26,707 nucleotides of DNA, from positions 1-26,707 of IMG/VR virus record IMGVR_UViG_3300017917_000500, one strand, 5' to 3'. The DNA comes from a virus. Below, in pieces: positions 18,172 to 24,798 of this stretch; the first letter of the stretch is position 1, and every line of letters begins with the position of its first letter. The notes under the pieces were generated by a model. It worked only from the letters and a program-made list of their open reading frames with translations, had not been told where the DNA came from and searched no databases. A program made the translations under genes and the position numbers.

Positions 18172-19262
18172 TATACATCAGCCTTTGGTAAAATTACTTC
18201 GCTTAGTGCTTGCTTTTCGCTTAACTCTTGATCGTTTACAACAGTAACATTGGCCTCGTTATTGATATAAGTGCTAGCGTTATATGTTCTGTCTGACCAT
18301 GTTTTTGTTGCACCGTATTCCGGAACACGGGCCCACTTGTTTCCTCTGCGAACAAACATGCGATCTGGGTTAAAGTCGGTTCTAATAAAATATTGACCTT
18401 CACTCGGATTGATCGGAAATGTTGGGCCGCTATCTACTGTTTCACCGTGAGTGTATGTAGAGTTGTCGTTAACAGTCCCGCCAGATGTTCCACGATCATA
18501 ACCAAACAGGTGATCTAAGTCCATAGTGCCATCTGGATCCATGTCTGATGCTGCACCAATAATTGCATCGCTGATCTTGAATTCTTCTTTGTATGTGCTA
18601 ATGTTATTTTTAAGACTGCCCGTGTCTTGTGCGCTGCCAAGTATATCGTAGTATTCCTGACTGTCGTTGATTGGACTCAATTTAACACGCCATATGTGTG
18701 GATACCATGTTTGGCTAAAGCCTTCGGCACCTTTCGACGCATCATTAACAACATAAAATTTACTGATCGGATCTTTGTTTGCGTCTAACGGAAATTCTTC
18801 ACGTAATGTTGGTAGTTCTAACACATCGCCTGCTAACAGTTTTCTGCCAAGTGTTTCTACCATACTGTTTATATGAAATGTCATATAAAACTGGTCATTG
18901 CTTAAGAACAGACCAAATTGTGTTAAGTCGAAGTCGTTGTCACTTACGTTATACACGCCACGTAGTTCATACACATCTGGATCATACTTGCGGTCTCTGT
19001 TTTCTAGAAACAGCAAGTCCTGTATTTTTGTTTCGTTGATAATGCCTTCTAAGTTTATAAACTCGCCACTTAGCGGGTCCACTTCTCTACCATCAATATA
19101 ATTGGGTTGACTCTTGTCGTTTTTATCTAGTTGGGCTGCAGGTCCGACGTATTTGTGGACAATAACACCAACGCCGCCGATCTGGAACTGTTCGGCAACA
19201 TTGCGATCTAAAAACTTGTAGTCGTTTGTTTTGTATGGTGAGTATGATGTGAGTCTTGGCAT
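18171..19262 (-). CDS. 14: Neck protein, gp14-like
   Basis: A 363-residue homologue of neck protein gp14, which with gp13 closes the head after DNA packaging and joins it to the tail. The start is ATG at 19262 (MPRLTSYSPY); a TTG ten codons earlier would lie upstream of the late promoter box and is rejected. Family features are VGVIVHKYVGPAA near residue 35, IQDLLFLENRDRKYD and YELRGVYNV near 80-105, and the block LTQFGLFLSNDQF ... GDVLELPTLREE (about 115-155), parallel to T4 gp14's FGMQVQDEVTLSINP ... GDLIYFPMD. It is longer than the T4 protein (256), with a C-terminal extension containing GQYFIRTD and VRRGNKWARV, similar in kind to that of gp15. There is no Shine-Dalgarno sequence. Confidence 0.8.
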   Translation of the reverse strand: MPRLTSYSPYKTNDYKFLDRNVAEQFQIGGVGVIVHKYVGPAAQLDKNDKSQPNYIDGREVDPLSGEFINLEGIINETKIQDLLFLENRDRKYDPDVYELRGVYNVSDNDFDLTQFGLFLSNDQFYMTFHINSMVETLGRKLLAGDVLELPTLREEFPLDANKDPISKFYVVNDASKGAEGFSQTWYPHIWRVKLSPINDSQEYYDILGSAQDTGSLKNNISTYKEEFKISDAIIGAASDMDPDGTMDLDHLFGYDRGTSGGTVNDNSTYTHGETVDSGPTFPINPSEGQYFIRTDFNPDRMFVRRGNKWARVPEYGATKTWSDRTYNASTYINNEANVTVVNDQELSEKQALSEVILPKADV

Positions 19263-19270
19263 GATGTATA

Positions 19271-19278
19271 TATTTATC
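19271..19278 (-). promoter_or_regulatory. T4-type late promoter (GATAAATA) for gp14-gp15-Nudix
   Basis: Read on the minus strand, GATAAATA ends 8 nt before the gp14 ATG. With T4 spacing the predicted start is about 19265, leaving a leader of only 3 nt, and no ribosome binding site is visible. The box lies back-to-back with the sigma70-type promoter of the plus-strand genes. Confidence 0.7.
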
Positions 19279-19299
19279 CATATTTTTGACAAATTGTTC

Positions 19300-19328
19300 T
19301 TGACAAACGCACCTATAGTAACTATGTT
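19300..19328 (+). promoter_or_regulatory. Sigma70-type promoter (TTGACA-17-TATGTT)
   Basis: A perfect -35 box at 19300-19305 and TATGTT at 19323-19328 are separated by 17 bp. A second TTGACAAA lies 14 bp upstream (19286) but has no -10 at proper distance, so it may be a duplicated half of the site. The predicted start near 19335 rules out the GTG at 19331 and supports the ATG at 19364 of the secreted-protein gene. Confidence 0.75.
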
Positions 19329-19363
19329 GTGTGAGTAAGGACGCTAACAAAGGATTGTCTGAT

Positions 19364-19678
19364 ATGAAACTGAAAACCAAACTTCACCGTGTCGCTGCCA
19401 CGCTTGCACTGATTCTCATGTATAGTGGTGTAAGTGCCGAAACTGTATACTATCCTAAGGATAAGTGTGCAGAAATCCTGTCAGTCGAAGTGTCTACTGG
19501 CAACGGCGATAGTTCTATCAATCAAGTTGACGTCCTGTGTAAGGATGTTAGCGGAAATTATACTGTATACGTTGGTTCTTGGACTAACGTAGCAGGTTTG
19601 TTTGGTCTCGGTCGCATGTCTACTCCTGAAGTAATGACGTTTGTCCCTTATGATGGCGATACGGTTACAGTCGAATGA
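19364..19678 (+). CDS. Small exported protein with signal peptide
   Basis: ATG at 19364 is selected because it lies downstream of the predicted transcription start and has AAAGGA before it. The 104-residue product has a classical signal peptide: basic start (MKLKTKLHR), hydrophobic core (VAATLALILMY) and a cleavage site after VSA at residue 25. The mature part of about 79 residues has two cysteines (35 and 59), suitable for one disulfide in the periplasm, and a TVYVGSWTNV strand. It resembles no family I can name. It heads an early-type operon, overlapping the next gene by ATGA. A phage-encoded periplasmic protein expressed early could alter the envelope, for example superinfection exclusion or lysis control; this is inference. 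Confidence 0.8.
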   Translation: MKLKTKLHRVAATLALILMYSGVSAETVYYPKDKCAEILSVEVSTGNGDSSINQVDVLCKDVSGNYTVYVGSWTNVAGLFGLGRMSTPEVMTFVPYDGDTVTVE

Positions 19679-20328
19679 GCTGGGCTGATGACTATGTAGA
19701 CACCATACAAGACGGGTATTGGGGCGACAGATACAATCTCCGAAAGAAACAAAACACACAGAGTAAAAAAATGACACAACGATTACAAGTAGGCGATTTA
19801 GTTCGCAAGAAGTATGGATCAAAAGCTATCGAAGTCGTTCAGGAATACGGCAATCATTTCTATGGACGTTATGTTCATAGTGGTGCAAGTTCTGGCCGAC
19901 TAAGCATAGGCGATGTTGTTCGATTCGATGAGCAAAAAAATGAAACTGAACAAGGAAACGGAAAAATGAAGGGTAAACTATTTCAAACTAATGACGGTCG
20001 GTTTGGCGTCGGTCTCGCAATTAACAGTGCTGGTAAGTTCGTTCTCGAAATGAAAGGCACAAATGATCTAGAGGCATTCGACAAAAAGGATGTTGAACTA
20101 GTCATGCCGTTTACGTTTGCTGTTAAGTTCAGCACAGGCAACACCGAATATCAATACCTTGGTAAAGAAGGTAGTGTTAAGGTCGGTGATCTGTTGCTTG
20201 CTTTCGACAGCAACCATAAAAATGGTGGCATCAGTATTGCTCAGGTTACTGCGGTTAACACAAAGAGCGAACGAGCAACTAAGCACTTTGAAGGTGTGAA
20301 GGTCGTTACTGAGCCGCTCGAACATTAA
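19675..20328 (+). CDS. Hypothetical protein with two SH3-like VGDL modules
   Basis: A 217-residue protein starting in an ATGA overlap with the exported-protein gene; an alternative start at 19771 (MTQRLQVGDLV) has no better ribosome site, so the coupled start is preferred with moderate certainty. Two short beta modules begin with VGDL: one near 39-85 (VGDLVRKKYGS, then YGRYVHSGASSGRL, IGDVVRFDE) and one near 171-195 (VGDLLLAFDSN, then IAQVTAV). The pattern is like SH3/KOW-type small barrels, which often bind nucleic acid or protein. The linker is charged. There is no signal peptide or membrane segment, so it is cytoplasmic. It lies between the secreted protein and the SPFH protein; function unknown. 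Confidence 0.75.
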   Translation: MSWADDYVDTIQDGYWGDRYNLRKKQNTQSKKMTQRLQVGDLVRKKYGSKAIEVVQEYGNHFYGRYVHSGASSGRLSIGDVVRFDEQKNETEQGNGKMKGKLFQTNDGRFGVGLAINSAGKFVLEMKGTNDLEAFDKKDVELVMPFTFAVKFSTGNTEYQYLGKEGSVKVGDLLLAFDSNHKNGGISIAQVTAVNTKSERATKHFEGVKVVTEPLEH

Positions 20329-20330
20329 TA

Positions 20331-20359
20331 TTGACATAGCATCGTTAAGGTGCTATGTC
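20331..20359 (+). promoter_or_regulatory. Promoter overlapped by a 9-bp inverted repeat
   Basis: TTGACA at 20331-20336 and TATGTC at 20354-20359 are 17 bp apart, matching the promoter class used in this region. GACATAGCA (20333-20341) and TGCTATGTC (20351-20359) are perfect inverted repeats with a 9-nt gap, so each arm covers one promoter box. It could be an operator, or the hairpin could attenuate read-through from upstream; no U-run directly follows, so it is a poor intrinsic terminator. Confidence 0.6.
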
Positions 20360-20401
20360 TAACTTACTTTAAACAACTTGACCTAACAAAAGGAGAAATG
20401 A

Positions 20402-21805
20402 ATGTTTGGTCTTATTACGGGCGTTGCCCTTGTAGTCGGTGCTATTGCAATTCGTGTAGTGCTTAAAAATGCTCCCGTTGAACTGCAATCTATTAGGTCC
20501 TTTGCATCATATGTAGTAGGTGTCCTGGGTATCATTGTAGCGATGTGGGGCTCGGTTAGTTACAATGACGCCGGTTATTGTCAACATGTTCGGACTATCT
20601 TCGGAAATGAAGATGCAACATGTGAAACCGGTTGGTATTTCTCAGGCTGGGGTAACGCTACTAGCTGGCCGCACTTCATTACTGTTCAACATACTATGGA
20701 CCAAGAAGCAGACGGCAGTGCCATTTATCCTCCATACAAAGTTCGTCTAGCAGATAACTGGAATGGTGATGTAACTCAGGCAACTCGTTTTGGTATCCCA
20801 CAAGATAAAGATCAGTTCTTGAAGATGGCACGTGACTTTCGTAGTCCTGAACGACTAATTAGCACTATGCTCAAGCCTGCTGTTACAAGCTCACTTGACT
20901 CGGTGTCTAACATGTATACTATGGAAGAATATTGGGCAGAAGGCAAGCGAGATGAATACAAGAGCGAGTTTGCTGAAGCTGTAACCAAAGGTCGTGCAGA
21001 AGTTCGCCAAGTTTCTCTTAACGAAGCAGGCGGTATTATCCGTGGTCGTGCTGCACCTAACGAAAGTGATGTTGCACAAGATGACAGTGTAATTGAAGAT
21101 ACAGAAGTGCGCCGTGTATATATGGAAAAGATCCAAGATTCTAGCGGCAACGATGTTCGAATCCAACACGATTACGCTAAGTATGGCATTGTGGTTTCCC
21201 AAGCTATTCTAGAAAATCTTGACCCCGACGACAAGTTCGAAGATCGAATTCAAGCACGTAAAGATGCAGCATCACGCCGTATCATTGCACAAGAAGAACG
21301 TCGTGAGCAAGAAGAACAGCGTTTGCTAGCCATTCAAAAAGGTGAAACAGACGTAGCGGTTCGTCAGGCAGAAGCTAAAACTGAACAGATTCAAGCTACT
21401 ACCGAAGCTGAAACTCAAAAGAAGCTAGCTCTAATTGCTGCAGAACGTCAACGTGAAGAAGCACGTATTGCTAAGGAAACTGCTGAACTTGCGCTAGATA
21501 AAGCTAAGATTGATGCACAGGCTGTAACTGTTGCTGCTGATGCTGAAGCCTATGCAAAGCAAGCTATCCTAGAAGCTGACGGTGCTCTTGCACAAAAGCT
21601 GGCTGCTTGGACCGAAGCGCAACGTGTATGGGCTGATGCTGCTAGCCGAATCAATGTTCCTTCTACTGTAATTGCAGGCGGCGGCGAAGGTAGCACAGCG
21701 GGTAATGCACTAGGCACAGTGGACCAGTTTATGCAACTGATGATGCTTAATGCTGCCAAGCAGCTACAAGTTGATCCAACTATTGCTAATACCACAGTAA
21801 AGTAA
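20402..21805 (+). CDS. SPFH/prohibitin-like membrane protein
   Basis: A 467-residue protein with AAGGAG before the ATG. Residues 2-20 and 36-52 are hydrophobic and look like two membrane helices or a hairpin. The part from about 55 to 290 has the layout of a prohibitin/band 7 (SPFH) domain, ending in YAKYGIVVSQAILENLDPD, followed by a long Ala/Glu/Lys/Gln-rich coiled coil (about 290-400; REEARIAKETAELALDKAK) and a short Gly-rich and helical tail (LQVDP). This is the usual design of SPFH proteins, which oligomerise into membrane cages and regulate membrane proteases such as FtsH. Its own promoter and a strong terminator make it a separate unit. Candidate phage roles are control of host proteolysis, lysis timing or superinfection exclusion, none shown by the sequence. 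Confidence 0.85.
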   Translation: MFGLITGVALVVGAIAIRVVLKNAPVELQSIRSFASYVVGVLGIIVAMWGSVSYNDAGYCQHVRTIFGNEDATCETGWYFSGWGNATSWPHFITVQHTMDQEADGSAIYPPYKVRLADNWNGDVTQATRFGIPQDKDQFLKMARDFRSPERLISTMLKPAVTSSLDSVSNMYTMEEYWAEGKRDEYKSEFAEAVTKGRAEVRQVSLNEAGGIIRGRAAPNESDVAQDDSVIEDTEVRRVYMEKIQDSSGNDVRIQHDYAKYGIVVSQAILENLDPDDKFEDRIQARKDAASRRIIAQEERREQEEQRLLAIQKGETDVAVRQAEAKTEQIQATTEAETQKKLALIAAERQREEARIAKETAELALDKAKIDAQAVTVAADAEAYAKQAILEADGALAQKLAAWTEAQRVWADAASRINVPSTVIAGGGEGSTAGNALGTVDQFMQLMMLNAAKQLQVDPTIANTTVK

Positions 21806-21823
21806 AAATATCAAAAAAAGATT

Positions 21824-21844
21824 AGGGCCTTCGGGCCCTTTTCT
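21824..21844 (+). terminator. Intrinsic terminator after the SPFH gene
   Basis: AGGGCC (21824-21829), a TTCG tetraloop and GGCCCT (21834-21839) form a 6-bp GC-rich stem followed by a T-rich tail. An A-run upstream (21813-21819) might give weaker activity on the other strand. It sits 19 bp after the stop codon and directly before the next promoter. Confidence 0.85.
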
Positions 21845-21845
21845 C

Positions 21846-21874
21846 TTGACTATGCAAATGACTATAGTTATGTT
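21846..21874 (+). promoter_or_regulatory. Sigma70-type promoter (TTGACT-17-TATGTT)
   Basis: TTGACT at 21846-21851 and TATGTT at 21869-21874, spacer 17 bp, immediately follow the terminator. The predicted start is near 21881, giving a leader of about 22 nt. GGGA about 9 nt before the ATG at 21903 is a reasonable ribosome site. Confidence 0.7.
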
Positions 21875-21902
21875 GTTACTGTAACAAGATGGGATATGCA
21901 CT

Positions 21903-22226
21903 ATGAAATATCTAGAATTTACGACCGGTAATAACTATCTTGACGAATCGCTTGAAAACTATCTTATGTATGGTCTAGAGCCTGGCGGTTTTTTAACAAG
22001 TGTTCTTGCAAATGATCTCCGACTTGCTATTGGCAGGGCAGATCATTGGAATAAATCTAATCTGCCTGAAATTATAGATGCGGTAACTTATAATGTTCCG
22101 GACCTTGCATGGGGCAGCTACCTGCGGGTTAAAGATTGGTGCAGCAATAAGGATGGTCGTCGGGTAGCGTATGCTGAATACATCCGAGAAAAACATATCA
22201 TCAAAAAACTTGAAAACTCCTATTGA
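21903..22226 (+). CDS. Hypothetical phage protein, 107 residues
   Basis: The protein carries YLMYGLEPGGFLTSVLANDL near residues 20-39, AIGRADHWN at 42-50, and VPDLAWGSYLRVKDW at 69-83. This G-x-x-PGGFL ... NDL ... RAD pattern is one I recall from small hypothetical proteins of many phages of unrelated hosts, without a known function. It is predicted helical and cytoplasmic. It is a single-gene unit with its own promoter in a run of short genes. No enzymatic motif is seen. Confidence 0.75.
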   Translation: MKYLEFTTGNNYLDESLENYLMYGLEPGGFLTSVLANDLRLAIGRADHWNKSNLPEIIDAVTYNVPDLAWGSYLRVKDWCSNKDGRRVAYAEYIREKHIIKKLENSY

Positions 22227-22264
22227 CAAACCAAGACACTTTGCTTATATTAATAATGTAGGCA
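22223..22264 (+). promoter_or_regulatory. Duplicated 42-bp promoter, copy 1
   Basis: TTGACA (22223-22228), a 17-bp spacer and TATATT (22246-22251) form a strong sigma70-type promoter that overlaps the stop of the preceding gene. The whole 42 bp, from -35 to just past the expected start, recurs at 22645-22686 with one difference. Confidence 0.85.
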
Positions 22265-22279
22265 GCGAAGGAGAGAGCA

Positions 22280-22429
22280 ATGCGTGAGATGATCGAAGGT
22301 TACATCAAAACTTGCGAAGAACTGATCGCACGTCATATGTTGATCGAAGACGAGGATGAACGTGCTCGGGCGGTCGATGCTCAAACAAAGATGAAAGAAG
22401 ATTTCGAAGCTCTGCTGGAGACGCTCTGA
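22280..22429 (+). CDS. Small acidic hypothetical protein, 49 residues
   Basis: ATG at 22280 has GAAGGAGAG upstream, an excellent ribosome site, and follows promoter copy 1. The product (MREMIEGYIKTCEEL at its start, DFEALLETL at its end) is short, strongly charged and probably a helical hairpin. Its stop overlaps the next start (TGATG), so both are made from one message. Function unknown; small early phage proteins often bind host enzymes, but nothing specific is visible. Confidence 0.8.
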   Translation: MREMIEGYIKTCEELIARHMLIEDEDERARAVDAQTKMKEDFEALLETL

Positions 22430-22626
22430 TGTTTCTTAAATTCCGTGAAAACATGATGTATGCTATTGCTCTTCGTGAAAATTGGAACGAAGACACCAGC
22501 ATCAATTGGAATTTCGTCGACGCTGATATGTATCCTAAATGGAGCGTGTTGCTGGACGGCGAAACATACACCGAATGGTTTGATAAGGTTGCTGACGAAG
22601 TGGAAGGCGTCAGCAATGCAGCATGA
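22429..22626 (+). CDS. Small hypothetical protein, 65 residues
   Basis: It starts in a TGATG overlap with the 49-residue gene and is thus translationally coupled to it. The product is acidic and rich in Trp and Asn (RENWNEDTSINWNFVDADMY, then YTEWFDKVADEVEG). No membrane segment or known motif. The aromatic-acidic composition is common in small phage proteins that target host complexes, but this is only compositional. The gene ends 18 bp before promoter copy 2. Confidence 0.7.
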   Translation: MFLKFRENMMYAIALRENWNEDTSINWNFVDADMYPKWSVLLDGETYTEWFDKVADEVEGVSNAA

Positions 22627-22644
22627 AATTTTTTAATAAAATAG

Positions 22645-22686
22645 TTGACAAACCAAGATACTTTGCTTATATTAATAATGTAGGCA
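22645..22686 (+). promoter_or_regulatory. Duplicated 42-bp promoter, copy 2
   Basis: TTGACA (22645-22650), 17 bp, TATATT (22668-22673). It matches copy 1 at 41 of 42 positions, the single change lying in the spacer. The downstream genes of both copies begin ATGCGTGA, which helps fix the start of the following gene at 22702. Confidence 0.85.
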
Positions 22687-22701
22687 ATGAGGGATATATA
22701 C

Positions 22702-22926
22702 ATGCGTGAAGCGATCATCACTAAAGAGTGGGGCGAAGTTGGGTTTGGTAGCAGCAAGCGTGACGGTTGGGCTTGGGAGGTTGCGTTCTTTGTAGAAGGC
22801 AACGAAGATCCGATCGACCGTCACTACTACAAGACAGAAGAATTTGCCGAGAACGCAGCAAGTCTGTTCGAACGTGGTCTTTATTACACCGGCGAGTATG
22901 GCGGTGTAGAATTTGAGGAATGCTAA
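22702..22926 (+). CDS. Small hypothetical protein, 74 residues
   Basis: Start at 22702 is preferred over the in-frame ATG at 22687, because GAGGG then serves as ribosome site and the position matches the gene after promoter copy 1. The product begins MREAIITKEWGEVGFGSS and contains DGWAWEVAFFVEG and TGEYGGVEFEEC. It is acidic with a beta-rich look and a C-terminal cysteine. There is no recognised family. It ends in a TAATG overlap with the next gene, which suggests joint expression. Confidence 0.75.
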   Translation: MREAIITKEWGEVGFGSSKRDGWAWEVAFFVEGNEDPIDRHYYKTEEFAENAASLFERGLYYTGEYGGVEFEEC

Positions 22927-24086
22927 TGGCTAAAGCAGTTACTAAATCACTTACTCCCCGTAAGAAAAAAACAGTTCGGGCAACACGGCGTGTCACTGGT
23001 ATGGCAGCAATGCCTACTGGTGATTTTCAAAAAGCAAAATTCTATGTTCATTATGAAGTAGAAAGTCGTGAGTGGGGTGCGGCTGTTAAGGCTTATGTCA
23101 AAAAGTTTATGACTAAGCAAGAGCAGGCTGCAATTAACAAGCTGCCCGAAAGCAAACTCAGCTACGGTAGTCATTGGGCCACTACAGCGCAGATGTATAT
23201 TATCGATCAACCTGTGCCAGAGTCGTATGCTAAAGGTTTTAAGAAGTATCTTGCACAACTGGTAGAAGAAGGTAAAAATATACTACAAAGCGAAAAGCCT
23301 ACTTCCAAAAAAGAAGTATATGTTCCTACTATTCAGGAACGGCTGCAAGAAGCTACAGAGGAAAAACTCGAAGAGCTTGAACAGTGGCTCGACGATTTCC
23401 TGCGGGACCCTAAAGCTAACCCGCTTAAAGATAAACATCCTCTGACTTACTTTAAGTCTAAAGAAATCAACTTGGGTCATGCTCGTTTTATCAACGACTG
23501 GTATAAAGGCTCATTCGAGGAAATGGAAGAACTTGTAAACCTTCCCACTCCTGCAAAACAAACAGAAATGCAAAAGCAACTCGCAGAGGGCTATAACCAC
23601 CTTACTAAACTTCAGCAAAAAGAACTGCATGAGTTTTACAAGCGGGTAATGCAAGCGGTAGAGATTCTACGTGCCGAGAAGAAACAAGTCAAAGCGCCAC
23701 GTAAAGTAAAACAAAAAAGCGCAGCAGAGCTTGTCAAAAAGCTAAAGTTTAAAGCAAGCGAACCGCAATACGGTATTGCAAGTGTAAACCCTGCAGACTT
23801 GATCGGTGCAACTGTTGCAGTAGTCTTTAACACCAAGAATCGTAAACTGGGTGTATATTATGCAGAACCGAACTGCACCTTCCAGGTAAGTGGGACTTCG
23901 TTGAAGTTCTTCGATGAAACAAAAAGTGTGCAAAAGACAATTCGTAAGCCAGAAGAAGTCCTGCCTCACTGGAAAAAAGTAACCAAGCACAAAGTAGATG
24001 CTCAGTTTGGTTACCTAAAGACAACTGATACGAAAATGAACGGACGCTTTAACGAAGACATTGTGATTCTCAAAGTATTTCAATAA
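22926..24086 (+). CDS. Conserved-type phage protein with basic N-terminus and C-terminal beta domain
   Basis: A 386-residue protein; the start at 22926 is chosen because GAGGA is 6 nt upstream. Three parts are visible. The N-terminus is very basic (AKAVTKSLTPRKKKTVRATR). The middle (about 35-270) is Lys/Glu-rich and helical with likely coiled coils (EEKLEELEQWLDDFL; NHLTKLQQKELHEFYKR). The C-terminal 100 residues contain VVFNTKNRKLGVYYA, a segment of alternating strands, and SVQKTIRKPEEVL, a domain I recall from hypothetical proteins of marine T4-like phages. The basic tail suggests nucleic-acid contact. It is the last gene driven by the sigma70-type promoters here; its TAA stop lies inside the following late promoter. 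Function unknown. Confidence 0.75.
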   Translation: MAKAVTKSLTPRKKKTVRATRRVTGMAAMPTGDFQKAKFYVHYEVESREWGAAVKAYVKKFMTKQEQAAINKLPESKLSYGSHWATTAQMYIIDQPVPESYAKGFKKYLAQLVEEGKNILQSEKPTSKKEVYVPTIQERLQEATEEKLEELEQWLDDFLRDPKANPLKDKHPLTYFKSKEINLGHARFINDWYKGSFEEMEELVNLPTPAKQTEMQKQLAEGYNHLTKLQQKELHEFYKRVMQAVEILRAEKKQVKAPRKVKQKSAAELVKKLKFKASEPQYGIASVNPADLIGATVAVVFNTKNRKLGVYYAEPNCTFQVSGTSLKFFDETKSVQKTIRKPEEVLPHWKKVTKHKVDAQFGYLKTTDTKMNGRFNEDIVILKVFQ

Positions 24087-24089
24087 ATA
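24082..24089 (+). promoter_or_regulatory. T4-type late promoter with predicted +1 at the ATG
   Basis: AATAAATA includes the TAA stop (24084-24086) of the upstream gene and ends 5 nt before the ATG at 24095. With T4 spacing (-13 to -6) the transcript starts on the A of that ATG. No Shine-Dalgarno sequence is present. Confidence 0.7.
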
Positions 24090-24094
24090 CATGT

Positions 24095-24790
24095 ATGAGA
24101 TTACATGAACTGATAGAAGCTAGATTAGATCCGGACGATGATTTCCTTTCTCAAGTAGAGGAGATCATCGACGATTCTATTGCAGAGTATCAAGAATTTT
24201 TAGAAGATAACAACGACGAAGACGATATTAATGAGTTAGAAGAAATTCTTAACTCGAATAATGTTGACGAACTTCCTATAGAATTTATAGCAGACTATAG
24301 TCCACGTAAAGACCCTAACGAATGGGTCAGTGCCGCTGCTGATTGGGATCCAAAAGAAGGCAAAAGTATACGTGTCTTCCTTCATGCAAAGAATTTAGAA
24401 AAAGTATACGGTCCACAAACATTCAAAAAAATAATGATGAGGATGTTAGCACATGAAACTGTGCATTGGAATCAATACGACAAAATAGATCCTAAAGTGT
24501 TAGCTGGTCACAAGAGCGGCTACATGAAAGGTGTAGAAAAAAAAGCAGCAGGCGGCACCGATAGAGACTTGATGCGTAGTTACTTGCGTGACCCGCATGA
24601 GTTAATGGCTTATGGTCGTGATATAGCTGACGAAATGAAAGATACAGACAATCCAGAAGCTGCACTACGCAATCCTGAAAAGTATCGTGATGAATTGCCA
24701 TCCTATGACAGGTTTAGGCAGATATTTCCTGCAGATTCTAAGCAAATTAAACAACTGCTCAAATACGTTGCAGATTATTTTAGGGTATAA
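24095..24790 (+). CDS. HExxH zinc metallopeptidase-like protein
   Basis: A 231-residue protein. LAHETVHWNQYD contains HExxH (His120, Glu121, His124), the zinc and catalytic motif of zincin peptidases; RDPHELMAYG offers Glu169, 45 residues on, as a likely third ligand of the gluzincin type. Residues 1-60 are very acidic (many Asp/Glu, EDNNDEDDINELEE) and may be a regulatory or propeptide-like arm. The MRLHELIEA start recurs, from memory, in unrelated marine phage proteins. No signal peptide is seen, so it would act in the cytoplasm or in the virion. It stands directly before neck gene gp13 behind a late promoter, which suggests a part in assembly or maturation rather than takeover. It is not the T4 prohead protease gp21, which is a serine enzyme. 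Confidence 0.75.
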   Translation: MRLHELIEARLDPDDDFLSQVEEIIDDSIAEYQEFLEDNNDEDDINELEEILNSNNVDELPIEFIADYSPRKDPNEWVSAAADWDPKEGKSIRVFLHAKNLEKVYGPQTFKKIMMRMLAHETVHWNQYDKIDPKVLAGHKSGYMKGVEKKAAGGTDRDLMRSYLRDPHELMAYGRDIADEMKDTDNPEAALRNPEKYRDELPSYDRFRQIFPADSKQIKQLLKYVADYFRV

Positions 24791-24793
24791 ATA
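24786..24793 (+). promoter_or_regulatory. Consensus T4-type late promoter with predicted +1 at the gp13 ATG
   Basis: TATAAATA is a full match to the T4 late consensus. It contains the TAA stop (24788-24790) of the metallopeptidase gene and ends 5 nt before the gp13 ATG at 24799, so the predicted +1 is the A of the start codon. No ribosome binding site is seen. Confidence 0.8.
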
Positions 24794-24798
24794 TTAGC

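Noticed and set aside
19286-19314. Upstream TTGACA as a separate promoter
   Set aside because: The hexamer expected 17 bp downstream (GCACCT) is not a -10 box; the copy at 19300 has a proper TATGTT. It may still be a duplicated half-site.
19331-19363. GTG at 19331 as start of the secreted protein
   Set aside because: It would lie upstream of the predicted transcription start and place 11 residues before an otherwise perfect signal peptide; ATG at 19364 has AAAGGA before it.
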